Source of the DNA: an uncultured Collinsella sp.
GTDB taxonomy: Bacteria > Actinomycetota > Coriobacteriia > Coriobacteriales > Coriobacteriaceae
Assembly: GCA_905197585.1 (NCBI GenBank)
Contig: CAJJZO010000068.1
Coordinates: 1-8,708, forward strand
Direction of reading: 5' to 3'
Length of the DNA stretch: 8,708 nucleotides
In this document: positions 1-4,525 of the stretch, one piece after another
How positions within the stretch are numbered: the stretch's first letter is position 1
How the letters are laid out: every line of letters begins with the position of its first letter
Translations under genes and position numbers: made by a program
The notes under the pieces: model-generated
What the model was told of the DNA's origin: nothing
The model's input: only the letters and a program-made list of their open reading frames with translations
The model's database searches: none

Positions 1-52
1 CGAGACCCCCCAGCCCTACTCATTCGCGGCGTCGCTCATGAGGTGCGGGCCA

Positions 53-88
53 TCGGCGCAAGCGCCGAATGAGGGGGCAAGCCCCCTC
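53..88. repeat. paired GC-rich hairpins beside the origin (unit 1; same at 2973-3008)
   Basis: Two adjacent perfect hairpins: TCGGCGC-aa-GCGCCGA (53-68) and GAGGGGGC-aa-GCCCCCTC (71-88). The first is also present in unit 3 (about 5970-5985). At the second position unit 3 has a different GGAGGG/CCCTCC stem plus an extra stem at 6016-6041. They sit between the presumed nick hairpin and oriT. Their role is unknown: parts of a single-strand origin, or structural spacers. There is no T-run, so they do not look like terminators. Confidence 0.75.
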
Positions 89-110
89 AAACTCCCCCGC
101 TCAACCTGAT

Positions 111-165
111 TTGTCATTTGTCATTTGTCACATTATTTTTCGGACGTAGTTAGCGAAAAATAATG
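111..165 (-). other. putative double-strand origin (dso), unit 1: heptad repeats plus nick hairpin
   Basis: Three tandem heptads (TTGTCAT, TTGTCAT, TTGTCAC; 111-131) abut a perfect 12-bp stem (131-142 with 154-165) around an 11-nt loop. On the minus strand the loop reads CTAACTACGTC. This resembles the TACTACG/A nick site of pMV158-family dso hairpins, which lies in a hairpin loop next to direct repeats bound by RepB. The predicted nick is after CTACG, between 145 and 144. Assignment as dso is inference from this resemblance and from conservation of loop and repeats in all three units. Confidence 0.65.
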
Positions 166-213
166 AGCCGCCCGATTCTGCAGGTCTCATCCAGTCGAGA
201 CACGGGCAAGGAA

Positions 214-244
214 AGGGTCGATGGCGCAGTGCGTCATCGACCCT
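214..244. repeat. conserved long stem-loop downstream of rep (unit 1)
   Basis: AGGGTCGATG (214-223) pairs perfectly with CATCGACCCT (235-244); the 11-nt inner part can add about three more pairs. Equivalent 12-bp stems occur at 3133-3166 and 6154-6187 with a different inner loop. There is no run of T on either side typical of an intrinsic terminator, so I favour a DNA-level role in replication. Conserved CAAGTCTGGT follows it in all units. Confidence 0.75.
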
Positions 245-277
245 CAATCAAGTCTGGTTTTGTTGCTTGCCCGCCGC

Positions 278-364
278 GTCAATTCCGCAGCCGGTGAACG
301 AGTCGGCTTAGATCCGCGCGAGCGCGGAACACGCCGCCCCGTAGTCACCGCCTGCTACATTGAC
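278..364. other. structured rep 3' element, unit 1 (candidate single-strand origin or ncRNA)
   Basis: 87-nt element closed by GTCAAT (278-283) with ATTGAC (359-364). Stem B is GCAG-c-CGGTG (287-296) with CACCG-c-CTGC (346-355). The apical stem C is CCGCGC-ga-GCGCGG (314-327). Between them lie invariant strands GAACGAGTCGGCTTAGAT and CCACGCCGCCCCGTAGT, inside which CGGC and GCCG can also pair. Units 2 and 3 keep every stem with compensatory changes. The rep1 stop codon lies inside stem B. Possible roles: lagging-strand origin, a second Rep-binding structure, or a structured RNA at the end of the rep mRNA. Confidence 0.7.
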
Positions 365-1329
365 CCGACTACCGCGCCGCACCAGCTTTTCGCTTCCGCC
401 AGCAGCAGGGCGGCAGCTCCATCCGGCAGCTTCACGCACGGCGTGCGCAGGTACTCGCGTACCTTTGGCCGGCTGGTGCGTCCAAGCATATTGATGAGCG
501 TCTCAACGTCTTCGTTTCTCTCGGCTTTCTCGGCCAGCATGATTCCAATCACGCGAATGTAATCCTTTGTCCCAGATTCACTGTGCCACGCGTGCACCTG
601 CGGCCAGTGCTCCTCAAGCTGCTCCGCAGTCCACTCGCCATCACAAGTCATCTCGATGCGCGTCAGCTGCACCTTGTCCGTATCAAGATGCAGCTCGGCG
701 GCCTTGTCGTAGACCTTGACGTATGCGGGCGTGTTCTTGACTCCCAGATACTCCGTGATGCCATTCGATATGACGGACTTGTACATGCGCCTGTCCTTGC
801 TCAAGCGGCAGTCGTAGCGGCTCACCGGAATGTCGTAGGCGAGGTCAAAGCGCTTGAGCCGAGCCTTGGACACACACGTCCCAAGCGTCTTAAGAAGTCC
901 GTGGAACCTTTTATCGCCAGCAACCTTGTTCGGGTTGAACTCGATAAAGCCCTTGTGCATGTTGACTTTGCAGGACGGTTCCATAAACCCGATGCCGAGC
1001 GCGACCGAGCTGCCGCCCAAAGCGAAACTCCACAGCTCATACCACCCGCCCGGCCTGATTTTCGACGTCCAAGCGCTCATCTCGTCGCAGTCTGTGAGCT
1101 GCGCTCCCTTGCGGCTCAACCACTCGCCACGGTCACCCTTGAAGGTAAGAGAAAGTCGAACCATATCGACCGATAGCGTATTTTTATTTACACCCCTATA
1201 GGGGTTGTAGTAGCTAGGGGAAGTGCACGAAAGTGCATGAAATCCGGCTATTAGACAAGGGCCGGATTTCAAGCCGCCGTTCTCGGGGTCATCCACGACC
1301 CCATCAATTTGTTTACTTTCGGTTGCCAT
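355..1329 (-). CDS. Rep1, rolling-circle replication initiator (Rep_trans / pT181-like)
   Basis: 324-residue protein. The core matches the replication initiation factor (Rep_trans) pattern: KRFDLAYDIP (159-168, cf. the family RxDLAxD motif), EYLGVKN (193-199), YVKVYDKAAEL (203-213) and LTRIEMTCDGEW (222-233). In pT181-type Reps the nicking Tyr lies near the Y-x-G segment, so Tyr194 is a candidate. The expected role is to nick the origin and prime leading-strand synthesis. I start at ATG 1329 because GGGAGG lies about 11 nt upstream; the frame stays open to 1557 but that part overlaps the antisense control region. It is unrelated to Rep2/Rep3 though it occupies the same slot. It lies 264 bp after mob1, and an SD-masking attenuator hairpin lies just before its start. 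Family call is moderate; the plasmid Rep role is more secure. Confidence 0.78.
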   Translation of the reverse strand: MATESKQIDGVVDDPENGGLKSGPCLIAGFHALSCTSPSYYNPYRGVNKNTLSVDMVRLSLTFKGDRGEWLSRKGAQLTDCDEMSAWTSKIRPGGWYELWSFALGGSSVALGIGFMEPSCKVNMHKGFIEFNPNKVAGDKRFHGLLKTLGTCVSKARLKRFDLAYDIPVSRYDCRLSKDRRMYKSVISNGITEYLGVKNTPAYVKVYDKAAELHLDTDKVQLTRIEMTCDGEWTAEQLEEHWPQVHAWHSESGTKDYIRVIGIMLAEKAERNEDVETLINMLGRTSRPKVREYLRTPCVKLPDGAAALLLAEAKSWCGAVVGSM

Positions 1330-1339
1330 AAAAAAGAAA

Positions 1340-1361
1340 ACCTCCCGTTTTTTTGGGAGGT
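1340..1361 (-). terminator. rep1 leader attenuator overlapping the rep1 SD
   Basis: On the minus strand ACCTCCC (1361-1355) and GGGAGGT (1346-1340) form a 7-bp stem with an A-rich loop. A T-rich run (TTTTCTTTTTT) then leads directly into the rep1 ATG. The 3' arm is the rep1 Shine-Dalgarno, so the hairpin would both terminate transcription and mask the SD. The 5' arm can pair instead with GAGGTAGC (1436-1429) in the upstream leader, paired to GTTACCTC (1364-1357). This is the pre-emptor/attenuator layout known for pT181 repC. Confidence 0.72.
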
Positions 1362-1399
1362 AACGTCTCGAATTCCTGCCCCCTGATACGTATTGCACG

Positions 1400-1405
1400 T
1401 ATAAT
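1400..1405 (+). promoter_or_regulatory. candidate promoter (-10) of the rep1 antisense RNA
   Basis: A perfect TATAAT on the + strand, placed so that transcription would begin near 1412 and end at the strong + strand terminator at 1492-1528. No good -35 is visible at 16-18 bp, so activity is inferred from the -10 and the layout. Confidence 0.5.
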
Positions 1406-1411
1406 TGCAGG

Positions 1412-1528
1412 TGGTGTTGATGCGAGCTGCTACCTCGTGTCGGCGGTGTCGGGACGGCCATCCCTTCACCTGTGGCCACCATTGTAAGCCCACCCGCCCG
1501 TCTTAACGGCGGGCGGGTTTCTTTTTTT
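1412..1528 (+). ncRNA. putative antisense (counter-transcript) RNA controlling rep1
   Basis: A region of about 115 nt opposite the rep1 leader, bounded by TATAAT at 1400-1405 and an intrinsic terminator at 1492-1528. Near its 5' end is a hairpin CGAG-CTGCTAC-CTCG (1423-1437). A matching hairpin CGGAG-CTGCTAT-CTCCG occurs at 7038-7054 in the rep3 control region. The RNA covers the leader pre-emptor (1429-1436), so pairing would free the attenuator and stop rep1 transcription, as RNAI does in pT181. Transcription itself is inferred. Confidence 0.65.
1492..1528 (+). terminator. intrinsic terminator of the rep1 antisense RNA
   Basis: A stem of about 11 bp, ACCCGCCCGTC (1492-1502) with GGCGGGCGGGT (1508-1518), loop ttaac, followed by TTTCTTTTTTT on the + strand. 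The minus-strand flank has no T-run after the stem, so it acts on + strand transcripts. There is no + strand gene here, which argues for an antisense RNA. Confidence 0.85.
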
Positions 1529-1570
1529 GCCAAACAAACCGCTGGTAGAGTCCACAATCATGGACTCCGA

Positions 1571-1594
1571 AAACGTAAACTATAGTTTACGTTT
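1571..1594. repeat. 24-bp perfect palindrome between mob1 and rep1
   Basis: Each half is AAACGTAAACTA or its reverse complement. Its last base is the first base of the mob1 stop codon. A near copy with one central mismatch lies at 7182-7205 between mob3 and rep3, at the same distance (about 42 bp) from the antisense RNA terminator. Followed on the minus strand by a GAGTCC/GGACTC hairpin (1548-1567). It could be a weak mob terminator, an operator for the rep promoter (TATAGT lies at its centre), or a recombination site. Confidence 0.85.
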
Positions 1595-2811
1595 CACCGA
1601 GCCTGCCCGCGCGACCTGCTGTTCGTCGGCGCGACATGGTTACGGCCCAACGCTTCCGACGCGCGCGCGGCTTCCGTTGCTTCCCTCTTCACGTCATCAA
1701 GGCTGCGCTCGCCGCGCTGCGCCTTCCTGGGACGCATCAGTGCCCAGATGCGGTCTCCAAGCTCCTCAATTGCCGCTCTAGCTGCTCTCGCCGCTCCTGC
1801 GCATCGAGCAGCGATTGAATCGAGGATTGTGCCGCGCTCAGCTTTTCCCGCAGCTTCCCAGCCCCGAACCTCGGCAGCGATGGGTCGAAGCTCCTCAACG
1901 TCCCGCGCAACTCCTCCCGCTCGTTGCCGAAGGCACTCCAATCGGTCTTGCTCGTCTTCTATGTCCATGCGCACGTCCGAGAGCCGGCTGTCCAGCTCGG
2001 CTAGGTCTCCCTCCTTGCCGGCAATCTGCGTCACAAGCTCTGCCTTGCGCATCTCGGCATCGCGCACGATCGTCGCAGCCTGCGCACGTGCGGCTGCAAC
2101 GATTCGCTCTGCTTCCTGCTGCGCAGGCTCCACGACGGCCTTGTCCACGGCGCCGCGCACCCTGTCGATATCCACCGACTTGTCGGTGTACACGCGCCGC
2201 GCCCGCGTATCCTCGCCAAGCTCGACCTCTGGGCGGTAGCCCAGACACCTTTCCAGATAGTCCCCAAGCTCCTTGTGCATCGACTGGTAGAACGAGCGCG
2301 GGCACATCTGCTTGTAGTTGAAGCGCCCATCCAGAATCGGCGTGAACGGCGCGTGCATGTGGTCGCGGGCGGGCGTGCCGTCCTTAAGCACCTCGTCCTT
2401 GTGAACGTAGCCGCCCATCATGTTGTCGATGCCGAACTTGTTCGACAGGTACCAGTACGTGAGACGGAAGAACCTATCCTCATCGCCCTTGCGGACGTTA
2501 TCGGGAAGCGTCACCACCACGTCGGCCATAACCACCGCGTCCTTGCGCGTTGCGCGCTTCCCTGCGGCCTTCTGGGCCTCGTTCACGCGCTCTATGCGCC
2601 GCTCCACCGTGCCCCAGTTCGGCTCGCCCTCACGGGGCACCACGCGCCCCACAACGAGCTTCCCGTCCTTGTTGGTGTAGTGGGCAACGACCATGTCGTT
2701 CTTCACGCGCTTCGGGTCGATGTTGTCGCGACCCAGACTGGACTCGTCGCGCCTGTAGTGGGCAAGCATGTGACCGACCGAGGTTGCCTTGTACTTCGCT
2801 ATGTGTGCCAT
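1594..2811 (-). CDS. Mob1, MobV-type relaxase (Pre/Mob family, distinct subfamily)
   Basis: 405 residues. The N-terminal relaxase domain (about 1-210) has a motif I-like HYRRDE (18-23) followed by DNID (29-32), with the His-to-Asp spacing of pMV158 MobM, where that His is the nucleophile. The metal-binding motif is split: HKDE (137-140), a short insert, then HMH (151-153), instead of the usual HxDExTPHxH. Residues 220-300 are Ala/Glu/Arg-rich coiled coil. Residues 299-405 form a tail about 88% identical to the end of Mob2 and much less like Mob3. It should nick oriT1 and pilot the strand during mobilization by a helper system. Start ATG 2811 has AAGGCGG upstream, a modest SD. The promoter overlaps oriT1. 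Confidence 0.85.
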   Translation of the reverse strand: MAHIAKYKATSVGHMLAHYRRDESSLGRDNIDPKRVKNDMVVAHYTNKDGKLVVGRVVPREGEPNWGTVERRIERVNEAQKAAGKRATRKDAVVMADVVVTLPDNVRKGDEDRFFRLTYWYLSNKFGIDNMMGGYVHKDEVLKDGTPARDHMHAPFTPILDGRFNYKQMCPRSFYQSMHKELGDYLERCLGYRPEVELGEDTRARRVYTDKSVDIDRVRGAVDKAVVEPAQQEAERIVAAARAQAATIVRDAEMRKAELVTQIAGKEGDLAELDSRLSDVRMDIEDEQDRLECLRQRAGGVARDVEELRPIAAEVRGWEAAGKAERGTILDSIAARCAGAARAARAAIEELGDRIWALMRPRKAQRGERSLDDVKREATEAARASEALGRNHVAPTNSRSRGQAR

Positions 2812-2836
2812 GTCGGAACCGCCTTGCGTCAGATTT

Positions 2837-2886
2837 TAGTCGCCTAAAGTCTAGCACGTTAGACCAAACTGCGTTTGGCCGTGCAA
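2837..2886 (-). other. putative oriT1 (MobV type)
   Basis: On the minus strand a perfect 6-bp hairpin CCAAAC-gca-GTTTGG (2878-2864) is followed by TCTAACGTGCTAGAC. pMV158 oriT has the same order: a hairpin, then TATAGTGTG/TTATAC. By this alignment the nick falls after GTG, between 2855 and 2854. The same layout and the TAACGTG core occur at oriT2 and oriT3. It lies about 45 bp upstream of mob1, the usual place for MobV plasmids. Confidence 0.68.
2858..2886 (-). promoter_or_regulatory. mob1 promoter overlapping oriT1
   Basis: -35 TTGCAC (2886-2881) and -10 TCTAAC (2863-2858), spacer 17 bp. The oriT hairpin forms the spacer, so relaxase bound to oriT would block transcription. pMV158 MobM autoregulates in this way. 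Confidence 0.6.
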
Positions 2887-2899
2887 GGGCGCTGCCCTT
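2885..2899. repeat. AAGGGC/GCCCTT hairpin beside oriT1
   Basis: Stem AAGGGC-gct-GCCCTT (2885-2899), with a flanking C-G pair. In units 2 and 3 the same place has CAAGG...CCTTG with a longer loop. It sits just upstream of the mob promoter on the minus strand. Role unknown. Confidence 0.55.
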
Positions 2900-2920
2900 G
2901 ACCCGCTCGGGCGTTCCCCC

Positions 2921-3144
2921 CGAGACCCCCCAGCCCTACTCATTCGCGGCGTCGCTCATGAGGTGCGGGCCATCGGCGCAAGCGCCGAATGAGGGGGCAA
3001 GCCCCCTCAAACTCCCCCGCTCAACCTGATTTGTCATTTGTCATTTGTCACATTATTTTTCGGACGTAGTTAGCGAAAAATAATGAGCCGCCCGATTCTG
3101 CAGGTCTCATCCAGTCGAGACACGGGCAAGGAAAGGGTCGATGG
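2921..3144. repeat. 224-bp perfect direct repeat, copy 2 (origin block)
   Basis: Second copy of the block at 1-224, offset 2920, lying between oriT1 and rep2. The homology continues beyond the perfect part into the rep 3' element but with substitutions. It could mediate homologous recombination that resolves unit 1 from the rest of the molecule. Confidence 0.95.
3031..3085 (-). other. putative double-strand origin (dso), unit 2
   Basis: Identical to 111-165: heptads at 3031-3051 and a 12-bp stem 3051-3062/3074-3085 with the CTAACTACGTC loop on the minus strand. It lies downstream of rep2, a RepB-type initiator whose family nicks such sites, so this is the copy whose pairing with its Rep is easiest to justify. 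Confidence 0.68.
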
Positions 3145-3166
3145 AGCAGAGCGTCCATCGACCCTT
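3133..3166. repeat. conserved long stem-loop downstream of rep (unit 2)
   Basis: AAGGGTCGATGG (3133-3144) pairs perfectly with CCATCGACCCTT (3155-3166), loop agcagagcgt. The left arm is the last part of the 224-bp perfect repeat. The right arm differs from unit 1 exactly where the inner stem changes, so pairing is maintained. Confidence 0.75.
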
Positions 3167-3198
3167 AATCAAGTCTGGTCTATTCGGTTGGCCGTCGC

Positions 3199-3285
3199 GT
3201 CAATTCCGCAATCCGTGAACGAGTCGGCTTAGATCTGCGCGAGCGCAGACCACGCCGCCCCGTAGTCACGCATTGCTGCATTGAC
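3199..3285. other. structured rep 3' element, unit 2
   Basis: Same 87-nt architecture: closing stem GTCAAT/ATTGAC (3199-3204, 3280-3285); stem B GCAAT-c-CGTG (3208-3217) with CACG-c-ATTGC (3267-3276); apical stem C CTGCGC-ga-GCGCAG (3235-3248). Stem B differs from unit 1 on both arms, with pairing retained apart from one C/C mismatch. The element ends five bases before the rep2 stop codon. Confidence 0.7.
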
Positions 3286-3289
3286 CCGA

Positions 3290-3931
3290 CTACTCTTTGG
3301 CACCTGACTGTTCCACGCACTTGCGCTTACGTTCGGCGTTCAGATAGTTCCCGCGACAATAGCGCTCGAGAATCGAGTTGTACCCCACGATGATTTCGCG
3401 GTACTGCTCGGGAAACTCCCTCAGCGCCGCAGCCGTGAAATCGTTGATGGTCTCGAACCTCTCGCACATGATGAAGCCGACCAACTCGAAGAGCATGTCC
3501 TGCTTGTCCTTAGTCGAGAGCTGTTCGAGCTGACCAATGTCGAAGTTGTTTCCCTCGATGCGTGCTTCGACCGGATACAGCTCCTTGCCCTTCTTGCGAC
3601 AGGAAGCCGTGTCGTGAATCAGATAGTCATACGCATGCCTGATGTTGTTGATTGGCTCGGCTGACGAACAGCACTTCTTGCCGTCCGCGCTCAATCGGTT
3701 CAAGACGTTGATGATTGCCTTGCGTGTCGTGTTGCCGCCCCAGACAACAATGACGTGCGCATGCGTCTTGCGCTGCTTGCTCTTCTGGTCATGGTCTATG
3801 TCGTGAACCGCATAAGCGAAAGGCACTTGAAGAATGTCGTCTATCTCATCCTGCCAGTCATCGCGCATGTTCTCTGGGTAGCAGATGCCCTCCCAGAGCT
3901 TCACCTTCGTCTCGCCAGCGTTTGCCGCCAT
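3290..3931 (-). CDS. Rep2, RepB-type rolling-circle initiator (pMV158-like)
   Basis: 213 residues, the usual size for the Rep_2/RepB family. An origin-binding HUH nickase domain spans the first two thirds: FAYAVHDIDHD (38-48) and KTHAHVIVVW (55-64) carry the HUH metal ligands His57 and His59. HAYDYLIHD (99-107) holds the candidate nicking tyrosines Tyr101/Tyr103. The C-terminal segment ends in ILERYCRGNYL, shared with Rep3. The likely target is the CTAACTACG hairpin at 3051-3085. Start ATG 3931 has AAGGAG 9 nt upstream. Only 62 bp separate it from the toxin gene, with no minus-strand terminator, so it may be transcribed with the toxin-antitoxin pair. A short antisense RNA is predicted to overlap its leader. 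Confidence 0.88.
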   Translation of the reverse strand: MAANAGETKVKLWEGICYPENMRDDWQDEIDDILQVPFAYAVHDIDHDQKSKQRKTHAHVIVVWGGNTTRKAIINVLNRLSADGKKCCSSAEPINNIRHAYDYLIHDTASCRKKGKELYPVEARIEGNNFDIGQLEQLSTKDKQDMLFELVGFIMCERFETINDFTAAALREFPEQYREIIVGYNSILERYCRGNYLNAERKRKCVEQSGAKE

Positions 3932-3939
3932 GCTATAAT
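3931..3939 (+). promoter_or_regulatory. extended -10 promoter for the rep2 antisense RNA
   Basis: TGCTATAAT on the + strand: TG-n plus a perfect -10. It overlaps the rep2 start codon on the other strand. There is no clear -35, as is common for extended -10 promoters. Confidence 0.6.
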
Positions 3940-3945
3940 CTCCTT

Positions 3946-3995
3946 GTCTTGAATGCCCCTGCTGCCGCCAAGCTTGCTGGGGCTTTTCTTTTTTT
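3946..3995 (+). ncRNA. putative RNAII-like short antisense RNA controlling rep2
   Basis: From the expected start (about 3946) to the end of the terminator T-run is about 50 nt, and the RNA is complementary to the rep2 leader just upstream of its SD (3940-3945). pMV158 RNAII is a counter-transcript of about this size and position that blocks repB translation. It lacks the CTGCTAY hairpin of the other two antisense RNAs, so rep2 appears to be controlled by a different mechanism from rep1 and rep3. Confidence 0.65.
3955..3995 (+). terminator. intrinsic terminator of the rep2 antisense RNA
   Basis: GCCCC (3955-3959) pairs with GGGGC (3979-3983), with further GC pairing inside after a mismatch, then TTTTCTTTTTTT on the + strand. 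The T-run overlaps the stop codon of the toxin gene on the opposite strand. Confidence 0.75.
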
Positions 3996-4263
3996 ATCTG
4001 CGCTTGTAAACCTCGCGTCTATGCGCAACATCGACCACGAGAATGACGAGCCTGCCGTCATTGATGTCGCACAGGATTCGGTAGTCACCGACCCTGTATC
4101 GCCACACGCCCGCCAGGTTCCCCGTCAGGGACTTGCCCCTGCTTCTTGGGTCTTCGAGCTTCGCTATCTCGTCAAGCTCGTCAAACACCCGCGCGGCAAC
4201 GCCCTTGTCGAGCTTGCGCATCGCCTTGTCGGCGTTCCTCGTGAAATCAATTCGCCAGGCCAC
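3994..4263 (-). CDS. relE: RelE/ParE-superfamily mRNA-interferase toxin
   Basis: 89 residues, full length for RelE-type toxins. AWRIDFTRNADKAMRKLDKGV matches the N-terminal helix pair. GKSLTGNLAGVWRYRVGDYR (43-62) is the classic core with basic residues Lys44, Arg55, Arg57 and Arg62. The C-terminus HRREVYKRR carries Arg82/Arg83 and Tyr86, in the place of RelE catalytic Arg/Tyr. It should cleave mRNA on the ribosome when free of antitoxin. The start is GTG 4263, which overlaps the antitoxin gene by 17 bp and has AAGGG upstream, typical of translational coupling. Symbol is by family, not exact orthology. Confidence 0.88.
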   Translation of the reverse strand: MAWRIDFTRNADKAMRKLDKGVAARVFDELDEIAKLEDPRSRGKSLTGNLAGVWRYRVGDYRILCDINDGRLVILVVDVAHRREVYKRR

Positions 4264-4483
4264 AGTGCGCCCTTACCTCGTCGATGCTGTAGGTCTCGAG
4301 CCTGCCTGCGCGGTAGTCCTCGATGTCCTTGAGAATCCCGTACTCGTACTCGAAACGGTCAATCGATTCTTGCAGGGCCTCGTTCACGTAGAAGCTCCTC
4401 GACCTGCCGGTCTCCTTCGCAAGCCTGCTGTAGCGCTCGTTCAGCTCGGTCGGAATCCTCATCGAAGTGACTGCGGTAGCCAT
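4247..4483 (-). CDS. relB: RelB/DinJ-like ribbon-helix-helix antitoxin
   Basis: 78 residues. MRIPTELNERYSRLAKETGR and SRSFYVNEALQESI (8-41) form a ribbon-helix-helix DNA-binding domain; the acidic/aromatic tail (IEDYRAGRLETYSIDEV) is the usual toxin-wrapping segment. It neutralises the downstream toxin and represses its own operon as a dimer. Start ATG 4483 has AGGAGG 6 nt upstream. The pair occupies the position that copG, also a ribbon-helix-helix repressor, holds upstream of repB in pMV158. It is absent from units 1 and 3. The symbol denotes family. Confidence 0.87.
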   Translation of the reverse strand: MATAVTSMRIPTELNERYSRLAKETGRSRSFYVNEALQESIDRFEYEYGILKDIEDYRAGRLETYSIDEVRAHCGLAN

Positions 4484-4498
4484 AACGCACCTCCTATG

Positions 4499-4523
4499 CT
4501 GTAATACAGGTACTACTATAACA
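4499..4523 (-). promoter_or_regulatory. relBE promoter with extended -10
   Basis: On the minus strand TGTTATAGT (4523-4515) gives a TG-n extended -10; the start would be near 4508, about 25 nt before the antitoxin ATG. The small palindrome TGTAATACA (4499-4507) overlaps the transcript start and could be part of the antitoxin operator. The -35 region falls in the end of mob2 and is weak. Confidence 0.55.
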
Positions 4524-4525
4524 CA

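Larger units (their letters stand above)
1..224. repeat. 224-bp perfect direct repeat, copy 1 (origin block)
   Basis: This stretch is identical base for base to 2921-3144; the copies first differ at 225 (c) versus 3145 (a). It carries the GC-rich hairpins, the heptad repeats and the nick-type hairpin described separately. The repeat begins at the first base of the window, so its true left end is unseen. Perfect identity next to two unrelated rep genes implies recent exchange or duplication. Confidence 0.95.

Noticed and set aside
53..88. GC-rich hairpins as transcription terminators
   Set aside because: No T-run follows on either strand.
111..131. Short CRISPR-like tandem repeat
   Set aside because: Three 7-bp units with no spacers; an origin iteron is the better reading.
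151..156. TAGCGA as the CS-6 box of an ssoA-type single-strand origin
   Set aside because: It matches in units 1 and 2 only; unit 3 has TAGCCT. It straddles loop and stem, whereas the CTAACTACG loop is conserved in all three.
583..1176. Long + strand open frames opposite rep and mob genes (also 1748-2321, 2275-2847, 7218-8333)
   Set aside because: They mirror minus-strand genes in GC-rich DNA, have no SD or recognisable domain, and the minus-strand proteins carry clear motifs.
1330..1557. Extension of rep1 to 1557
   Set aside because: The added 76 residues overlap the antisense RNA, its terminator and the attenuator. ATG 1329 has GGGAGG at a workable distance.
2885..2899. AAGGGC/GCCCTT hairpin as a terminator
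   Set aside because: Followed by ACCCGCT on one strand and GCAC on the other; no T-run.
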